A DNA stretch of 64,000 nt, from contig CAWHKD010000024.1 of NCBI GenBank assembly GCA_963829845.1, positions 62,001 to 126,000 of the forward strand, read 5' to 3'. Shown here one piece after another: positions 42,940-51,272 of this stretch (positions are counted from its first letter, which is position 1; the number at the start of each line of letters is the position of its first letter). The stretch comes from Gaiellasilicea sp963829845. Its GTDB lineage: Bacteria > Actinomycetota > Thermoleophilia > Gaiellales > Gaiellaceae. The position numbers and the translations under genes were made by a program. Under the pieces are notes generated by a model that was not told the DNA's origin, ran no database searches, and saw only the letters and a program-made list of their open reading frames with translations.

Positions 42940-43536
42940 ATGAGCCCACTGATCCCGATGGTCGTCGAGGCCGACGGCCGCTACGAGCGCTCGTTCGACA
43001 TCTACTCACGGCTGCTGCGCGAGCGGATCGTCTTCCTCGGGCGGGAGGTCGACGATGAGATCGCAAACGTGATCGCGGCACAGCTGCTCTTCCTCGAGGC
43101 GGAGAATCCGGACAAGGACATCTCGCTCTACGTCAACTCGCCCGGCGGCTCGGCGTATGCGGGCATGGCGATCTACGACACGATGCAGTACGTCAAGCCC
43201 GACGTCGCGACGATCTGTGTCGGCATGGGGATGTCGGCGGCCGCGATGGTCCTCGCGGGCGGAGCCCACGGCAAGCGGATGGCGCTGCCGAACGCGAAGA
43301 TGATGATCCACCAGGGCTCGGCCGGCTTCCGCGGCACGCCGGCGGACATCGAGATCCATGCCCAGGAGGTGCTCGCGATGACGCGCCGGATGGCGGAGAT
43401 CCTCGCGAGGCACACCGGTCAGCCGTTCGAGCAGGTGATGGCGGACATCGACCGCGACCGCTTCATGACGCCTGACGAGGCGCTCCGGTACGGGCTGATC
43501 GACAAGCTCGTCGAGCGCCGCGCGCTCGCGGCCTAG
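42940..43536 (+). CDS. clpP: ATP-dependent Clp protease proteolytic subunit
   Basis: 198 aa from ATG 42940 after AAAGGAGCGGC. Catalytic triad: Ser99 in GMGMSAAAMVL, His124 in MMIHQGSAGFRG, Asp173 in DIDRDRFM, with the usual spacing. VNSPGGSAYAGMAIYDTMQY is also conserved. It forms the tetradecameric chamber fed by ClpX or ClpC. No tig or clpX is beside it, so this may be one of two or more ClpPs. Its TAG overlaps the convergent gene's stop. Confidence 0.95.
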   Translation: MSPLIPMVVEADGRYERSFDIYSRLLRERIVFLGREVDDEIANVIAAQLLFLEAENPDKDISLYVNSPGGSAYAGMAIYDTMQYVKPDVATICVGMGMSAAAMVLAGGAHGKRMALPNAKMMIHQGSAGFRGTPADIEIHAQEVLAMTRRMAEILARHTGQPFEQVMADIDRDRFMTPDEALRYGLIDKLVERRALAA

Positions 43537-43916
43537 CGCCCAAGCCGCTCCTGGACGGCGGCGACGAGCTCCTCTGCCTTCGGCGTCGGCTCCGCCGGAA
43601 GCGGCGGATCGCAGACCTGGCGGTCGGAGAGCAGCCCCCGCGCCTCGAGCAGCGCCACGGCGCCGTGGCGCACCTGCTGGCGTTCGACGTCGTCCGCGAG
43701 CTCGACCGCAACGACGTCCAGCTCCTCCGCGGCAAGCTCGTCGAAGCGCGCCCGCATGCGGCCGATCTCGGGATCGTCGTGGTGCAGGTGCAGCCACGTC
43801 CGGGCCTCGGGGTGCAGGGTGGTTGCGCCGACGTAGACGACGCCGTCGTGCGCGAGCCACGCGTACACCCACTGCGGCCCCTGCTCGAGCTCGCCTGCCC
43901 TGACGCGCAGCAGCAT
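43533..43916 (-). CDS. GIY-YIG nuclease-like protein
   Basis: 127 aa. MLLRVRAGELEQGPQWVYAW then HDGVVYVGATTLHPEARTWL resembles the GIY-YIG core in degenerate form (VYAW ... VYVGAT, with an Arg in the following helix). The C-terminal half is helical. Activity is uncertain. ATG 43916 overlaps the oppF stop by 1 bp, so it is the last gene of the opp transcript. Confidence 0.6.
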   Translation of the reverse strand: MLLRVRAGELEQGPQWVYAWLAHDGVVYVGATTLHPEARTWLHLHHDDPEIGRMRARFDELAAEELDVVAVELADDVERQQVRHGAVALLEARGLLSDRQVCDPPLPAEPTPKAEELVAAVQERLGR

Positions 43917-44989
43917 CAGACGGGCGGTGGCTCCCAGGCCTTCGGGACGGTCCCGACCTCGAAGACGACCTCGCGCTGCTTCGGCTGCAGCTGTCCGGCC
44001 TTGATCTCTTCTGCGTAGTGGCACTTGACGAGGTGGCCCTCGAGCGGACGCAGCTCGGGCTCCTCCTCCTCGCATCGGGTCGGCTGAACGTACGGGCACC
44101 GTGTGTGGAACCGGCACGCGTGGGGCGGGTTCGCGGGACTGGGGAGGTCGCCCTGGAGCAGGATCGACGTCCGCTTTCGCTCGATTTCCGGATCCGGGAT
44201 CGGGATCGCCGAGAGCAGCGAGATCGTGTACGGGTGCAGCGGGTTGTCGTAGAGATCATCCGCCGGCGAGAGCTCCATGATCTGACCCAGGTACATGACC
44301 GCGATCCGATCGGAGATGTGCCGGACGACGGCGAGATCGTGCGCGATGAACAGGTACGTCAGGCCGAGGTCGTGCTGGAGCTCCTCCATCAGGTTGACGA
44401 TCTGCGCCTGGATCGAGACGTCGAGCGCCGAGACCGGCTCGTCGCAGACGAGGAAGTCCGGATTGAGCGCGAGCGCGCGCGCGAGACCGATCCGCTGCCG
44501 CTGGCCGCCGGAGAACTCGTGCGGATAGCGCGTCCCGGCGTCGGCCGGCAGGCCGACCGTCTGCAGGAGCTCGCTCACCTTCGTGCCGAGATCCTTGCCG
44601 CCGCGGCCGTGCACCCGCAGCGGCTCGCCGACCATGCGCGCAACCGAGTGGCGTGGGTTCAGCGACGCATACGGATCCTGGAAGATCATCTGCATCCGAC
44701 GTCGCAACGGGCGCATCTGCGCCTCGCCGAGATGGGTGATGTCGGTGCCGTCGAACGTGATCGTTCCCGCGGTCGGCTCGTAGAGGCGGAGGAGCGCGCG
44801 GCCGACGGTCGACTTGCCGCAGCCCGACTCGCCGACCAGCCCGAGTGTCTCGCCGCGCCGGATCTGGAGCGAGACGCCGTCGACAGCCTTGACGTCGCCG
44901 ACGTGGCGGTCCATCACGATCCCGCTCCGGATCGGGAACCAGACCTTGAGGTCATCCATCTCGACGAGCGGCTTGCCGTTCGCGTTCAC
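43916..44989 (-). CDS. oppF: oligopeptide/dipeptide ABC transporter ATP-binding protein
   Basis: 357 aa from GTG 44989. Walker A GLVGESGCGKSTVGRALLRL, signature EFSGGQRQRIGLARALALNP, Walker B FLVCDEPVSALDVS, H-loop YLFIAHDLAVVRHI. The C-terminal oligopeptide-ABC extension has a Cys cluster (ACRFHTRCPYVQPTRC ending VKCHY), which in this family can bind an iron-sulfur cluster. Overlaps oppD by 4 bp (GTGA). Confidence 0.92.
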   Translation of the reverse strand: MNANGKPLVEMDDLKVWFPIRSGIVMDRHVGDVKAVDGVSLQIRRGETLGLVGESGCGKSTVGRALLRLYEPTAGTITFDGTDITHLGEAQMRPLRRRMQMIFQDPYASLNPRHSVARMVGEPLRVHGRGGKDLGTKVSELLQTVGLPADAGTRYPHEFSGGQRQRIGLARALALNPDFLVCDEPVSALDVSIQAQIVNLMEELQHDLGLTYLFIAHDLAVVRHISDRIAVMYLGQIMELSPADDLYDNPLHPYTISLLSAIPIPDPEIERKRTSILLQGDLPSPANPPHACRFHTRCPYVQPTRCEEEEPELRPLEGHLVKCHYAEEIKAGQLQPKQREVVFEVGTVPKAWEPPPV

Positions 44990-46011
44990 GCTGCGCCGCC
45001 GAGCCGCGTCCGCTGCCACTCGTCGGCCGGAACCGGGTTGAAGCAGCGGACGTCGTGGCCGGGCTCGAGCGGCTCGAGCGGCGGCACCTCCTGCCGCGAC
45101 TGCTCGACCTCGTAGCGGCACCGCGGCGCGAATGGGCAGGCCGCGGGCGGGCTGAGCATGTTGCGTGGCGCGCCCGGGATCGGTTGCAGCTTCTGCCGCC
45201 TGCCGGCATCGATCCGCGGCACGCTCTGGAGCAGGCCGAGCGTGTAGGGGTGCCGCGGCTGCGCAAAGAGGCGGTCGGCGGTGCCTGTCTCCACGAACAT
45301 GCCGGCGTACATCACGTTCACCCGCTCGCACATGCCGGCGACGACGCCGAGGTCGTGCGTGATCATGATCAGTGCCGTGTCGCGCTCGGAGACGAGCGTC
45401 TTCAGCACCTCGAGGATCTGCGCCTGGATCGTGACGTCGAGCGCCGTCGTCGGCTCGTCGGCGATTAGCAGCTTCGGCTCGCACGCGAGGGCGATCGCGA
45501 TCATCGCCCGCTGCCGCATGCCGCCCGAGAACTGGTGCGGGTAGTCCTTCAGGCGCAGCTTCGCGCTCGGGATCCCGACCTGATCGAGCAGCTCCGTCGC
45601 CCGCCGGTCGGCCTGCTTGCGGTCCATGCCGAAGTGCGTCTCTAGCGCCTCGCGGATCTGCCGGCCGATCGTCAGCACCGGGTTGAGCGAGGTCATCGGG
45701 TCCTGGAAGATCATCGCGATCTCGCGGCCGCGGACCGAGCGCAGCTGCTCGTCGGTCAGCGAGAGAAGGTCGCGACCGCCGAACATCGCCGTCCCCTGCG
45801 TCACCCGCCCGTTGCGGGCGAGGATGCCGAGCAGGGCGAGCGAGGTGACGCTCTTGCCGCAGCCGGACTCGCCGACGATCCCGAGCGTCTCGCCGGGCGC
45901 GATGTCGAACGAGATCCCGTTGACGGCGTAGACGAGCCCCCGCTCGGTGCCGAAGCGAACGTGGAGGTCGTCGACGGTAAGGAGGGGCTCCCTGGCGGAG
46001 CTGACGCTCAT
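44986..46011 (-). CDS. oppD: oligopeptide/dipeptide ABC transporter ATP-binding protein
   Basis: 341 aa. Walker A GIVGESGCGKSVTSLALLGI, signature QFSGGMRQRAMIAIALACEP, Walker B LLIADEPTTALDVT, H-loop LIMITHDLGVVAGM, and a C-terminal Cys set (ACPFAPRCRYEVEQ ... VRCFNP). It pairs with OppF to drive OppBC. It is separated from oppC by 132 bp with a small repeat. Confidence 0.92.
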   Translation of the reverse strand: MSVSSAREPLLTVDDLHVRFGTERGLVYAVNGISFDIAPGETLGIVGESGCGKSVTSLALLGILARNGRVTQGTAMFGGRDLLSLTDEQLRSVRGREIAMIFQDPMTSLNPVLTIGRQIREALETHFGMDRKQADRRATELLDQVGIPSAKLRLKDYPHQFSGGMRQRAMIAIALACEPKLLIADEPTTALDVTIQAQILEVLKTLVSERDTALIMITHDLGVVAGMCERVNVMYAGMFVETGTADRLFAQPRHPYTLGLLQSVPRIDAGRRQKLQPIPGAPRNMLSPPAACPFAPRCRYEVEQSRQEVPPLEPLEPGHDVRCFNPVPADEWQRTRLGGAA

Positions 46012-46090
46012 GACGCGCCTCTCGCGGTGCGTAGACCGGTGGACCAGTGCGGAGGTACGGGCCGCCGGGCGGAGCGCTGCGAGACGCGCG

Positions 46091-46134
46091 AGGCGGCGCC
46101 GGAGGGCGGCTCAGCCGCCCGCAGGCGGCGCCGG
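46091..46134. repeat. 12 bp direct repeats flanking a hairpin
   Basis: AGGCGGCGCCGG occurs at 46091-46102 and 46123-46134. Between them GGGCGGC-TCA-GCCGCCC forms a 7 bp stem (46104-46120). It is in the oppC-oppD gap and could be an mRNA processing or partial-termination site. Confidence 0.5.
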
Positions 46135-46143
46135 TCAGGGGCG

Positions 46144-47055
46144 TCAGCCACGGCCCCGCATCTTCGGGTCGAGGGCTTCGCGGAGGCCGTCACCGATCAG
46201 GTTGAACCCGAGCACCGTGATGATGATCGCGACGCCGGGGATGATCGCCAGGTGCGGCGCCGTCTGCAGGTAGCGCGTCGTGTCGGTCAGCATCGTCCCC
46301 CACTCGGGTGTGGAGGGATCCTGCGGGCCGAGGCCGAGGAAGCCGAGCCCGGCGACTTCGATGATCGCCGTCGCGAGCGCGAGCGTCGCCTGCACGATCA
46401 CGGGCGAGATCGCGTTCGGGAGGATGTGCGAGGCCAGGATCGCCCGACGCGGCACGCCGATCGAGCGCGCGGCGAGGACGAAGTCGTTGTCGCGCTGCGC
46501 CAGGATCGAGCCGCGCATCAGCCGCGTGAAGATCGGGATCTGCGTGACGCCGACCGCGATCATGATCTGGAAGAGGCCGGGGCCGAGCATGGCGACGATC
46601 CCGATCGCGAGCAGGAAGCCCGGGATGGCGAGCATGACGTCCGTCAGCCGCATGATCACGCTGTCGATGGCGCCGCCCACGTAGCCGGCGATCGAGCCGA
46701 AAACCAGGCCGAACGAGAGGCCGACCGCGACCGAGACGACGCCGATCAGCAGCGAGTAGCGGGCGCCGTAGAAGATCCGCGAGAGCTCGTCCCGGCCGAG
46801 CGCGTCGATGCCGAACCAGTGGTCGAGCGACGGTCCCGGGCAGCAGCTGCCGCCGAGCCGCGAGAGATCCTGGAAGCGCGGATCCTCCGGTGCGATGAAA
46901 GGCGCGAAGATCGCGATGAAGACGAACGTCCCGACGAGCCCGAAGCCGACAAGTGCGGCTTTGTCGCGGCGCAGCCGTGACCACGCATCCCTCCAGAGAC
47001 CGCCTCCGCCGGTGTCCCGCCCGACCTGGACAGCCTCGATCTCGGCGACGCTCAT
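46144..47055 (-). CDS. oppC: oligopeptide/dipeptide ABC transporter permease
   Basis: 303 aa, six helices: KAALVGFGLVGTFVFIAIFA at the N-terminus with the OppC_N segment, HWFGIDALGRDELSRIFYGA, and the EAA loop AARSIGVPRRAILASHILPN. The loop between helices 1 and 2 contains CCPG. Overlaps oppB by 4 bp. Confidence 0.93.
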   Translation of the reverse strand: MSVAEIEAVQVGRDTGGGGLWRDAWSRLRRDKAALVGFGLVGTFVFIAIFAPFIAPEDPRFQDLSRLGGSCCPGPSLDHWFGIDALGRDELSRIFYGARYSLLIGVVSVAVGLSFGLVFGSIAGYVGGAIDSVIMRLTDVMLAIPGFLLAIGIVAMLGPGLFQIMIAVGVTQIPIFTRLMRGSILAQRDNDFVLAARSIGVPRRAILASHILPNAISPVIVQATLALATAIIEVAGLGFLGLGPQDPSTPEWGTMLTDTTRYLQTAPHLAIIPGVAIIITVLGFNLIGDGLREALDPKMRGRG

Positions 47056-48056
47056 GACAGCCGGATCCGCGGGTTCAGCAGCCCGTAGGACACGTCGACG
47101 AGCAGGTTGACGAGGACGAAGACGAACGCGATGAAGAGGATCCCGCCCTGCAGGACGGCATAGTCGCGCGCCTCGATCGCCGCGACGAGCCAGCTACCGA
47201 TCCCGGGCCAGGCGAAGACGGTCTCGGTGAGCACCGCGCCGGAGAGCAGGAGGCCGGTCTGGAGGCCGATGATCGTCACGATCGGCAGCATCGCGTTCCG
47301 GAGGATGTGCCGCCCGTCGACGGTTCGGGGCGCGACGCCCTTTGCCCGGGCCGTGCGGACGTAGTCCTCGTTCTGGACGTCGAGAACAGCGGCACGCGTA
47401 ATCCGAGCGATGATCGCGAGCGGGATCGTGCCGAGCGCGATCGCGGGCAGAATCAGGTGCTGGATCGCGTCCCAGAGCGCCTCCCAGTTGCGGGTAAGGA
47501 TCGCGTCGAGGATGTAGAAGTTGGTCGGGTGCTCGAGCTCGATCAGGACGCTGATGCGGCCGACGGTCGGGAGCCAGCCGAGCCTGACCGCGAAGATGTA
47601 TTTGAGGATGATCGCGAGCACGAAGATCGGGATCGAGATCCCGAGCAGCGACGCGAACAGGCTGAAGTGGTCGAGGGAGCTGCCGTAGCGTTTCGCCGCC
47701 AGGAAGCCGAGCGGGATCCCGACGAAGACCGAGAAGAGCATGGCGCCGATCGCAAGTTCGATCGTGGCCGGAAAGCGCTCGAGGAACTCGTCGAACACCG
47801 GCCGCCGCGTCGTGAGCGAGTCGCCGAAGTCGAGTGACGCGAGCTGCTGCAGGTACGACCAGTACTGCCCCCAGATCGGCTCGTTCAGCCCGTACTGCTC
47901 GTTGATCGCGGCGATCTGCTCGGCGGTCGCCCGCTCACCGAGCAGTGTCGTCGCCGGGCTGCCCGGCAGGGCTCTGATCCAGAGGAAGACCAGGATCGAG
48001 AGCCCGAGCAGGATCGGGACGAGAAGGATGAGCCGGCGGACGACGAAGCGCAACAT
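47052..48056 (-). CDS. oppB: oligopeptide/dipeptide ABC transporter permease
   Basis: 334 aa. MLRFVVRRLILLVPILLGLS is the typical DppB/OppB start, followed by QYGLNEPIWGQYWSYLQQ, the EAA loop YVRTARAKGVAPRTVDGRHI LRNAMLP and the C-terminal VLVNLLVDVSYGLLNPRIRL. Six helices. First permease gene after the binding protein, 28 bp gap. Confidence 0.95.
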   Translation of the reverse strand: MLRFVVRRLILLVPILLGLSILVFLWIRALPGSPATTLLGERATAEQIAAINEQYGLNEPIWGQYWSYLQQLASLDFGDSLTTRRPVFDEFLERFPATIELAIGAMLFSVFVGIPLGFLAAKRYGSSLDHFSLFASLLGISIPIFVLAIILKYIFAVRLGWLPTVGRISVLIELEHPTNFYILDAILTRNWEALWDAIQHLILPAIALGTIPLAIIARITRAAVLDVQNEDYVRTARAKGVAPRTVDGRHILRNAMLPIVTIIGLQTGLLLSGAVLTETVFAWPGIGSWLVAAIEARDYAVLQGGILFIAFVFVLVNLLVDVSYGLLNPRIRLS

Positions 48057-48084
48057 GTCGTCCGCCGGACTCTAGTCCCTCCTC

Positions 48085-49792
48085 CTACTTGTCGAGCGTC
48101 ACCGGCGCGAACGACTCGTTCGTCGTCGGGCTCGTCTCGTATCCCCGGACCTTGGCGCTGAAGGCCAGCGCCGGCTCGGAGTGTGCGTACGGGACGCCCG
48201 GAAGCTCGGTCATGATCTCCCGGTTCGCATCCTGGTAGATCGTCTCGCGCTTCGCCTCGTCCGATCTCGTCCTCACCCTGATTCAGGAGATCCATGAATC
48301 TTCGTCAACGGCGTCGTCGTCGTCCCCCAGGACTTCTGCGGGGTCTGGAAGAACGTGCCGATGAAGTTGTCGGCGTCGCCGTAGTCACCGGTCCAGCCGA
48401 GCAGGCGGGCGTTCCCCGCGTTCCCGGCGTCGACACGGCCGAGGTAGTCGGGGTTCCACGGAGCGCTCTTCGGCGTCACCTTGAAGCCCGACTTGTTCAG
48501 GCTGGCGGCGAACGCCTCGAAGTTCCGCTTCGGATCGGGCATGTACGGACGCGAGACGTCCGTCGGATACCAGAACTCGAGCGCGACCGGGAGGGTGTAG
48601 CCGGCATCCGTCAGGATCTGCTTCGCCTTCTCCGGGTCGTACGAGTACGTCGGCACATCGTCGGCATAGCCGACGACCTCCGGCGGCATGAACTGCGTCG
48701 CGACGGCGCCGCGGCCGGAGTAGAAGTTGGTCACGACCGCCTCGCGGTCGAGGCCGTACGCGATCGCCTCGCGTACCTTCGGGTCATCGGTCGGCTTCTT
48801 CGCGATGTTGAAGCCGACGTACGCAACGTTGAAGGCGGGCCGGTCGAGGATCTGCAGGTTCTGGTCGCCTTCGATCGTGGCGATGTCCTGCGGCTCGACC
48901 AGGTCGTAGCCCTGGATCTCGCCCGTCTGGAGTGCCTGCAGGCGGGCGGCGTTGTCGGCGATCGGGCGAAAGATCAGCGTGTCGAGGTGCGCCTTGTCGC
49001 CCCAGTAGTCGTCGTACTTCGAGAGGGTCAGCTTCTCGTTCCGCGTCCACGAATCGAACTTGAACGGGCCGGTTCCGATCGGATGCTCGGTCGCGAACGT
49101 GCCCGTGGAGGTGAAGACGCCTTCGGCGTCGATGGTGCCCGCGTCGGCGTTGTAGTCCTTCAGCGCCTTCGGGCTCGCGATCGAGAACGACTGCTGCGAG
49201 AGCGCCGGGATGAACGTCGCGGACGGCTTCGTCAGCGTCAGCACGGCCGTCGACTCGTCCGTCGCCTCACAACTCTTGTAGAGGCTCTCCTCAGGGGCGC
49301 CGCTGTCCGGGTCGTACTCGGCGAAGCCGCCGAACACGACCTGCCAGTAGTAGCTGGCGGCCGGGTTCGCGGGCGCTCCCTTGAAGTTGTACCAGCGGTC
49401 GAAGTTGTAACAGACCGCCTCGGCGTCGAGCGGTCGCCGTCGTGGAACTTGACGCCCTCTCGGATCTTGAACGTCCAGACGGTGCCATCCTCATTCGGCT
49501 CCCAGCTCTCAGCCAGGCCGGGCTTGGGCTCCGTCGTGCCGGGCTTCAGCGCCACGAGCGTCTCGAAGATCTGCGTGATCACGCGCAGCGACTCGCCGTC
49601 CGAGACGAGCGCGCCGTCGAGCATGACCGGATCGGCGGCGCCTGCGAAGACGAGCGTCCCGCCCTCCGCGCCGGCCGACGCCTCGGTCGTACCACCGTCG
49701 CTCGCTTCGTCGTCGTCACCACCGCAGCCCGCCGCGAAGGCGAGCATCCCCACCACGAGCAGCATCACAAGCCTGTGCCACTTGAGTCTCAA
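48085..49792 (-). CDS. oppA: peptide ABC transporter substrate-binding lipoprotein (two frame breaks)
   Basis: Family 5 binding protein. AAAGGAG lies 5 bp before a TTG at 49792: MRLKWHRLVMLLVVGMLAFA then AGCGG gives a lipobox with Cys at about residue 22. It continues LVFAGAADPVMLDGALVSDG, FKIREGVKFHDG; after a shift near 49435 come AEAVCYNFDRWYNFKGAP and HPIGTGPFKFDSWTRNEKLT, AIAYGLDREAVVTNFYSGRG; after another near 48285 the end reads IYQDANREIMTELPGVPYAH. The repaired length (~565 aa) is normal. First gene of the opp operon. Confidence 0.88.
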
Positions 49793-49831
49793 AGTGTCTC
49801 CTTTCAATCCGGCACCCCCGGGTTCAGCGGG

Positions 49832-49861
49832 AGTATCCAGGAGTCACGCCGCCGGACGCAA
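49832..49861 (-). promoter_or_regulatory. predicted opp operon promoter
   Basis: On the minus strand TTGCGT (49861-49856), 18 bp, GATACT (49837-49832), 40 bp before the oppA TTG start. Confidence 0.5.
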
Positions 49862-49885
49862 ATCGAACGTGGCGCCTTAACGAAG

Positions 49886-49907
49886 TAGGGCGGCCGAAGC
49901 CGCCCTA
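49886..49907 (-). terminator. terminator hairpin after sigA
   Basis: TAGGGCGGC-CGAA-GCCGCCCTA, a perfect 9 bp stem 24 bp beyond the sigA stop, followed on the minus strand by CTTCGTT. Confidence 0.65.
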
Positions 49908-49931
49908 CCAGGTCACTCGACTACGGCTCGG

Positions 49932-51020
49932 TTAGGCGGCGAGCGAGGCGAGGTCGCGCAGTGCCGCGAGCCGCGAGAGCGCCTGGCCCTCGAGCTGGCG
50001 GACGCGCTCGCGGGTGAGATCGAGCTCGTGCCCGATCGCCTCCAGCGTCCAGGGCTCGCCCTCGAAGCCGAACCGGAGCTCGAGGATGCGCCGCTCGCGC
50101 TCCGGGAGCGCGTCGAGCGCGCGGCGGACGCCCTGCTTGCGCAGCGATTCCTCCGCCTCGTCGAACGGGTCGGCGGCCTCGCGGTCGGCGAAGAGATCGC
50201 CGAGCTCGCCCTCGTCGTCGGCACCGACAGTCTGGTTCAGCGAGACCGACGCGTGTGCGGCGCCGAGCGCCTCGTCGACGTGCTGGATCGGCAGGCCGGT
50301 TGCCTCCGCCAGCTCCTCCTTCGTCGCCTCGCGGCCGAGCTCGACCTCGAGCCGGCGTGCGGCGCGCGACAGCTTCTGCTGCCGCTCGACGACGTGGACA
50401 GGGACGCGGATCGTCCGCGCGTGATTGGCGACGGCGCGCTGGACCGACTGGCGGATCCACCAGGTGGCGTAGGTCGAGAACTTGAAGCCACGCCGCCAGT
50501 CGAATTTCTCGACAGCGCGGTTGAGGCCCAGCGTGCCCTCCTGGATCAGATCGAGGAACGGGACGCCGAGGCCGCGGTAGCCCTTGGCGATCGAGACGAC
50601 GAGCCGGAGGTTCGACTCGATCATCGTCCGCTTTGCAACGGGGTCGCCGCGCTCGATCAGCTTCGCGAGCTGCACTTCCTGGGCGGCGTTGAGCAGCTTG
50701 TGCCGCCCGACGTCGGCGAGGAAGAGCTGCAGGCTGTCGGCAGCGCCGGTGGCGACGGTGACGGGGGCCGGCTCGACCTCCTCCTTCTCCTTCTCGGCTT
50801 CCTTTTCGGCCTTGTCCTTGGCCGCGCGCGACTGCGCGACCTCGAGGCCGAGAGTCTCCAGCTCGCGGGTGAGTTGCTCCGTCTCGTCTTCGGTCAGGTC
50901 GTGCTCGAGCACGAATGCCTCGAATTCGGCGGGCTCGATCACCCCGCGCTCCTCCGAGCGCTCGACGAGCGCCTTGACCTGGTCCGACTCAATCAGTTCG
51001 ATCAGCTGGTTCTGCGTCAA
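49932..51020 (-). CDS. sigA: primary-type RNA polymerase sigma factor (sigma-70)
   Basis: 362 aa. After a short N-terminal 1.1-like helical part and a Lys/Glu-rich linker (AKDKAEKEAEKEKEEVEP), region 1.2 is DSLQLFLADVGRHKLLNAAQ, region 2 IESNLRLVVSIAKGYRGLGV with FKFSTYATWWIRQSVQRAVA (2.3/2.4), region 3 LSRAARRLEVELGREATKEE, and region 4.2 TLEAIGHELDLTRERVRQLE. This full set marks a group 1 or group 2 sigma factor. The start is a TTG (51020) about 12 bp after GGAAAGG. Whether it is the sole housekeeping sigma cannot be told from one window. Confidence 0.92.
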   Translation of the reverse strand: MTQNQLIELIESDQVKALVERSEERGVIEPAEFEAFVLEHDLTEDETEQLTRELETLGLEVAQSRAAKDKAEKEAEKEKEEVEPAPVTVATGAADSLQLFLADVGRHKLLNAAQEVQLAKLIERGDPVAKRTMIESNLRLVVSIAKGYRGLGVPFLDLIQEGTLGLNRAVEKFDWRRGFKFSTYATWWIRQSVQRAVANHARTIRVPVHVVERQQKLSRAARRLEVELGREATKEELAEATGLPIQHVDEALGAAHASVSLNQTVGADDEGELGDLFADREAADPFDEAEESLRKQGVRRALDALPERERRILELRFGFEGEPWTLEAIGHELDLTRERVRQLEGQALSRLAALRDLASLAA

Positions 51021-51059
51021 AGTCGAAAGTCAACCCTTTCCGGCGAAGCTTCGATAGCG

Positions 51060-51089
51060 GCTACAAACTTACGCACCATACGCTGTCAA
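51060..51089 (-). promoter_or_regulatory. possible sigA promoter
   Basis: A consensus -35, TTGACA (51089-51084), with a weak -10 17-18 bp on (TTGTAG/TGTAGC at 51066-51060), about 40 bp before the sigA start. The rest of the 51021-51272 gap shows no gene. Confidence 0.4.
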
Positions 51090-51272
51090 TCCTGCTTTTG
51101 CCAGGGGTACGGGACCCGCGGACCTTGTTACAAGCTCAAAACGGCGAGCCGTTCCTGTCTATTCCGTCGAGGGACGGAAATCGGTTTTCGCGCGTAGCAC
51201 GCTAGCGCGTCTGATCGCGCCCTCGCAGAGACAGACGCCGGTTGGCACGGAAAGTTTGCAGGTTGGCTCGGA

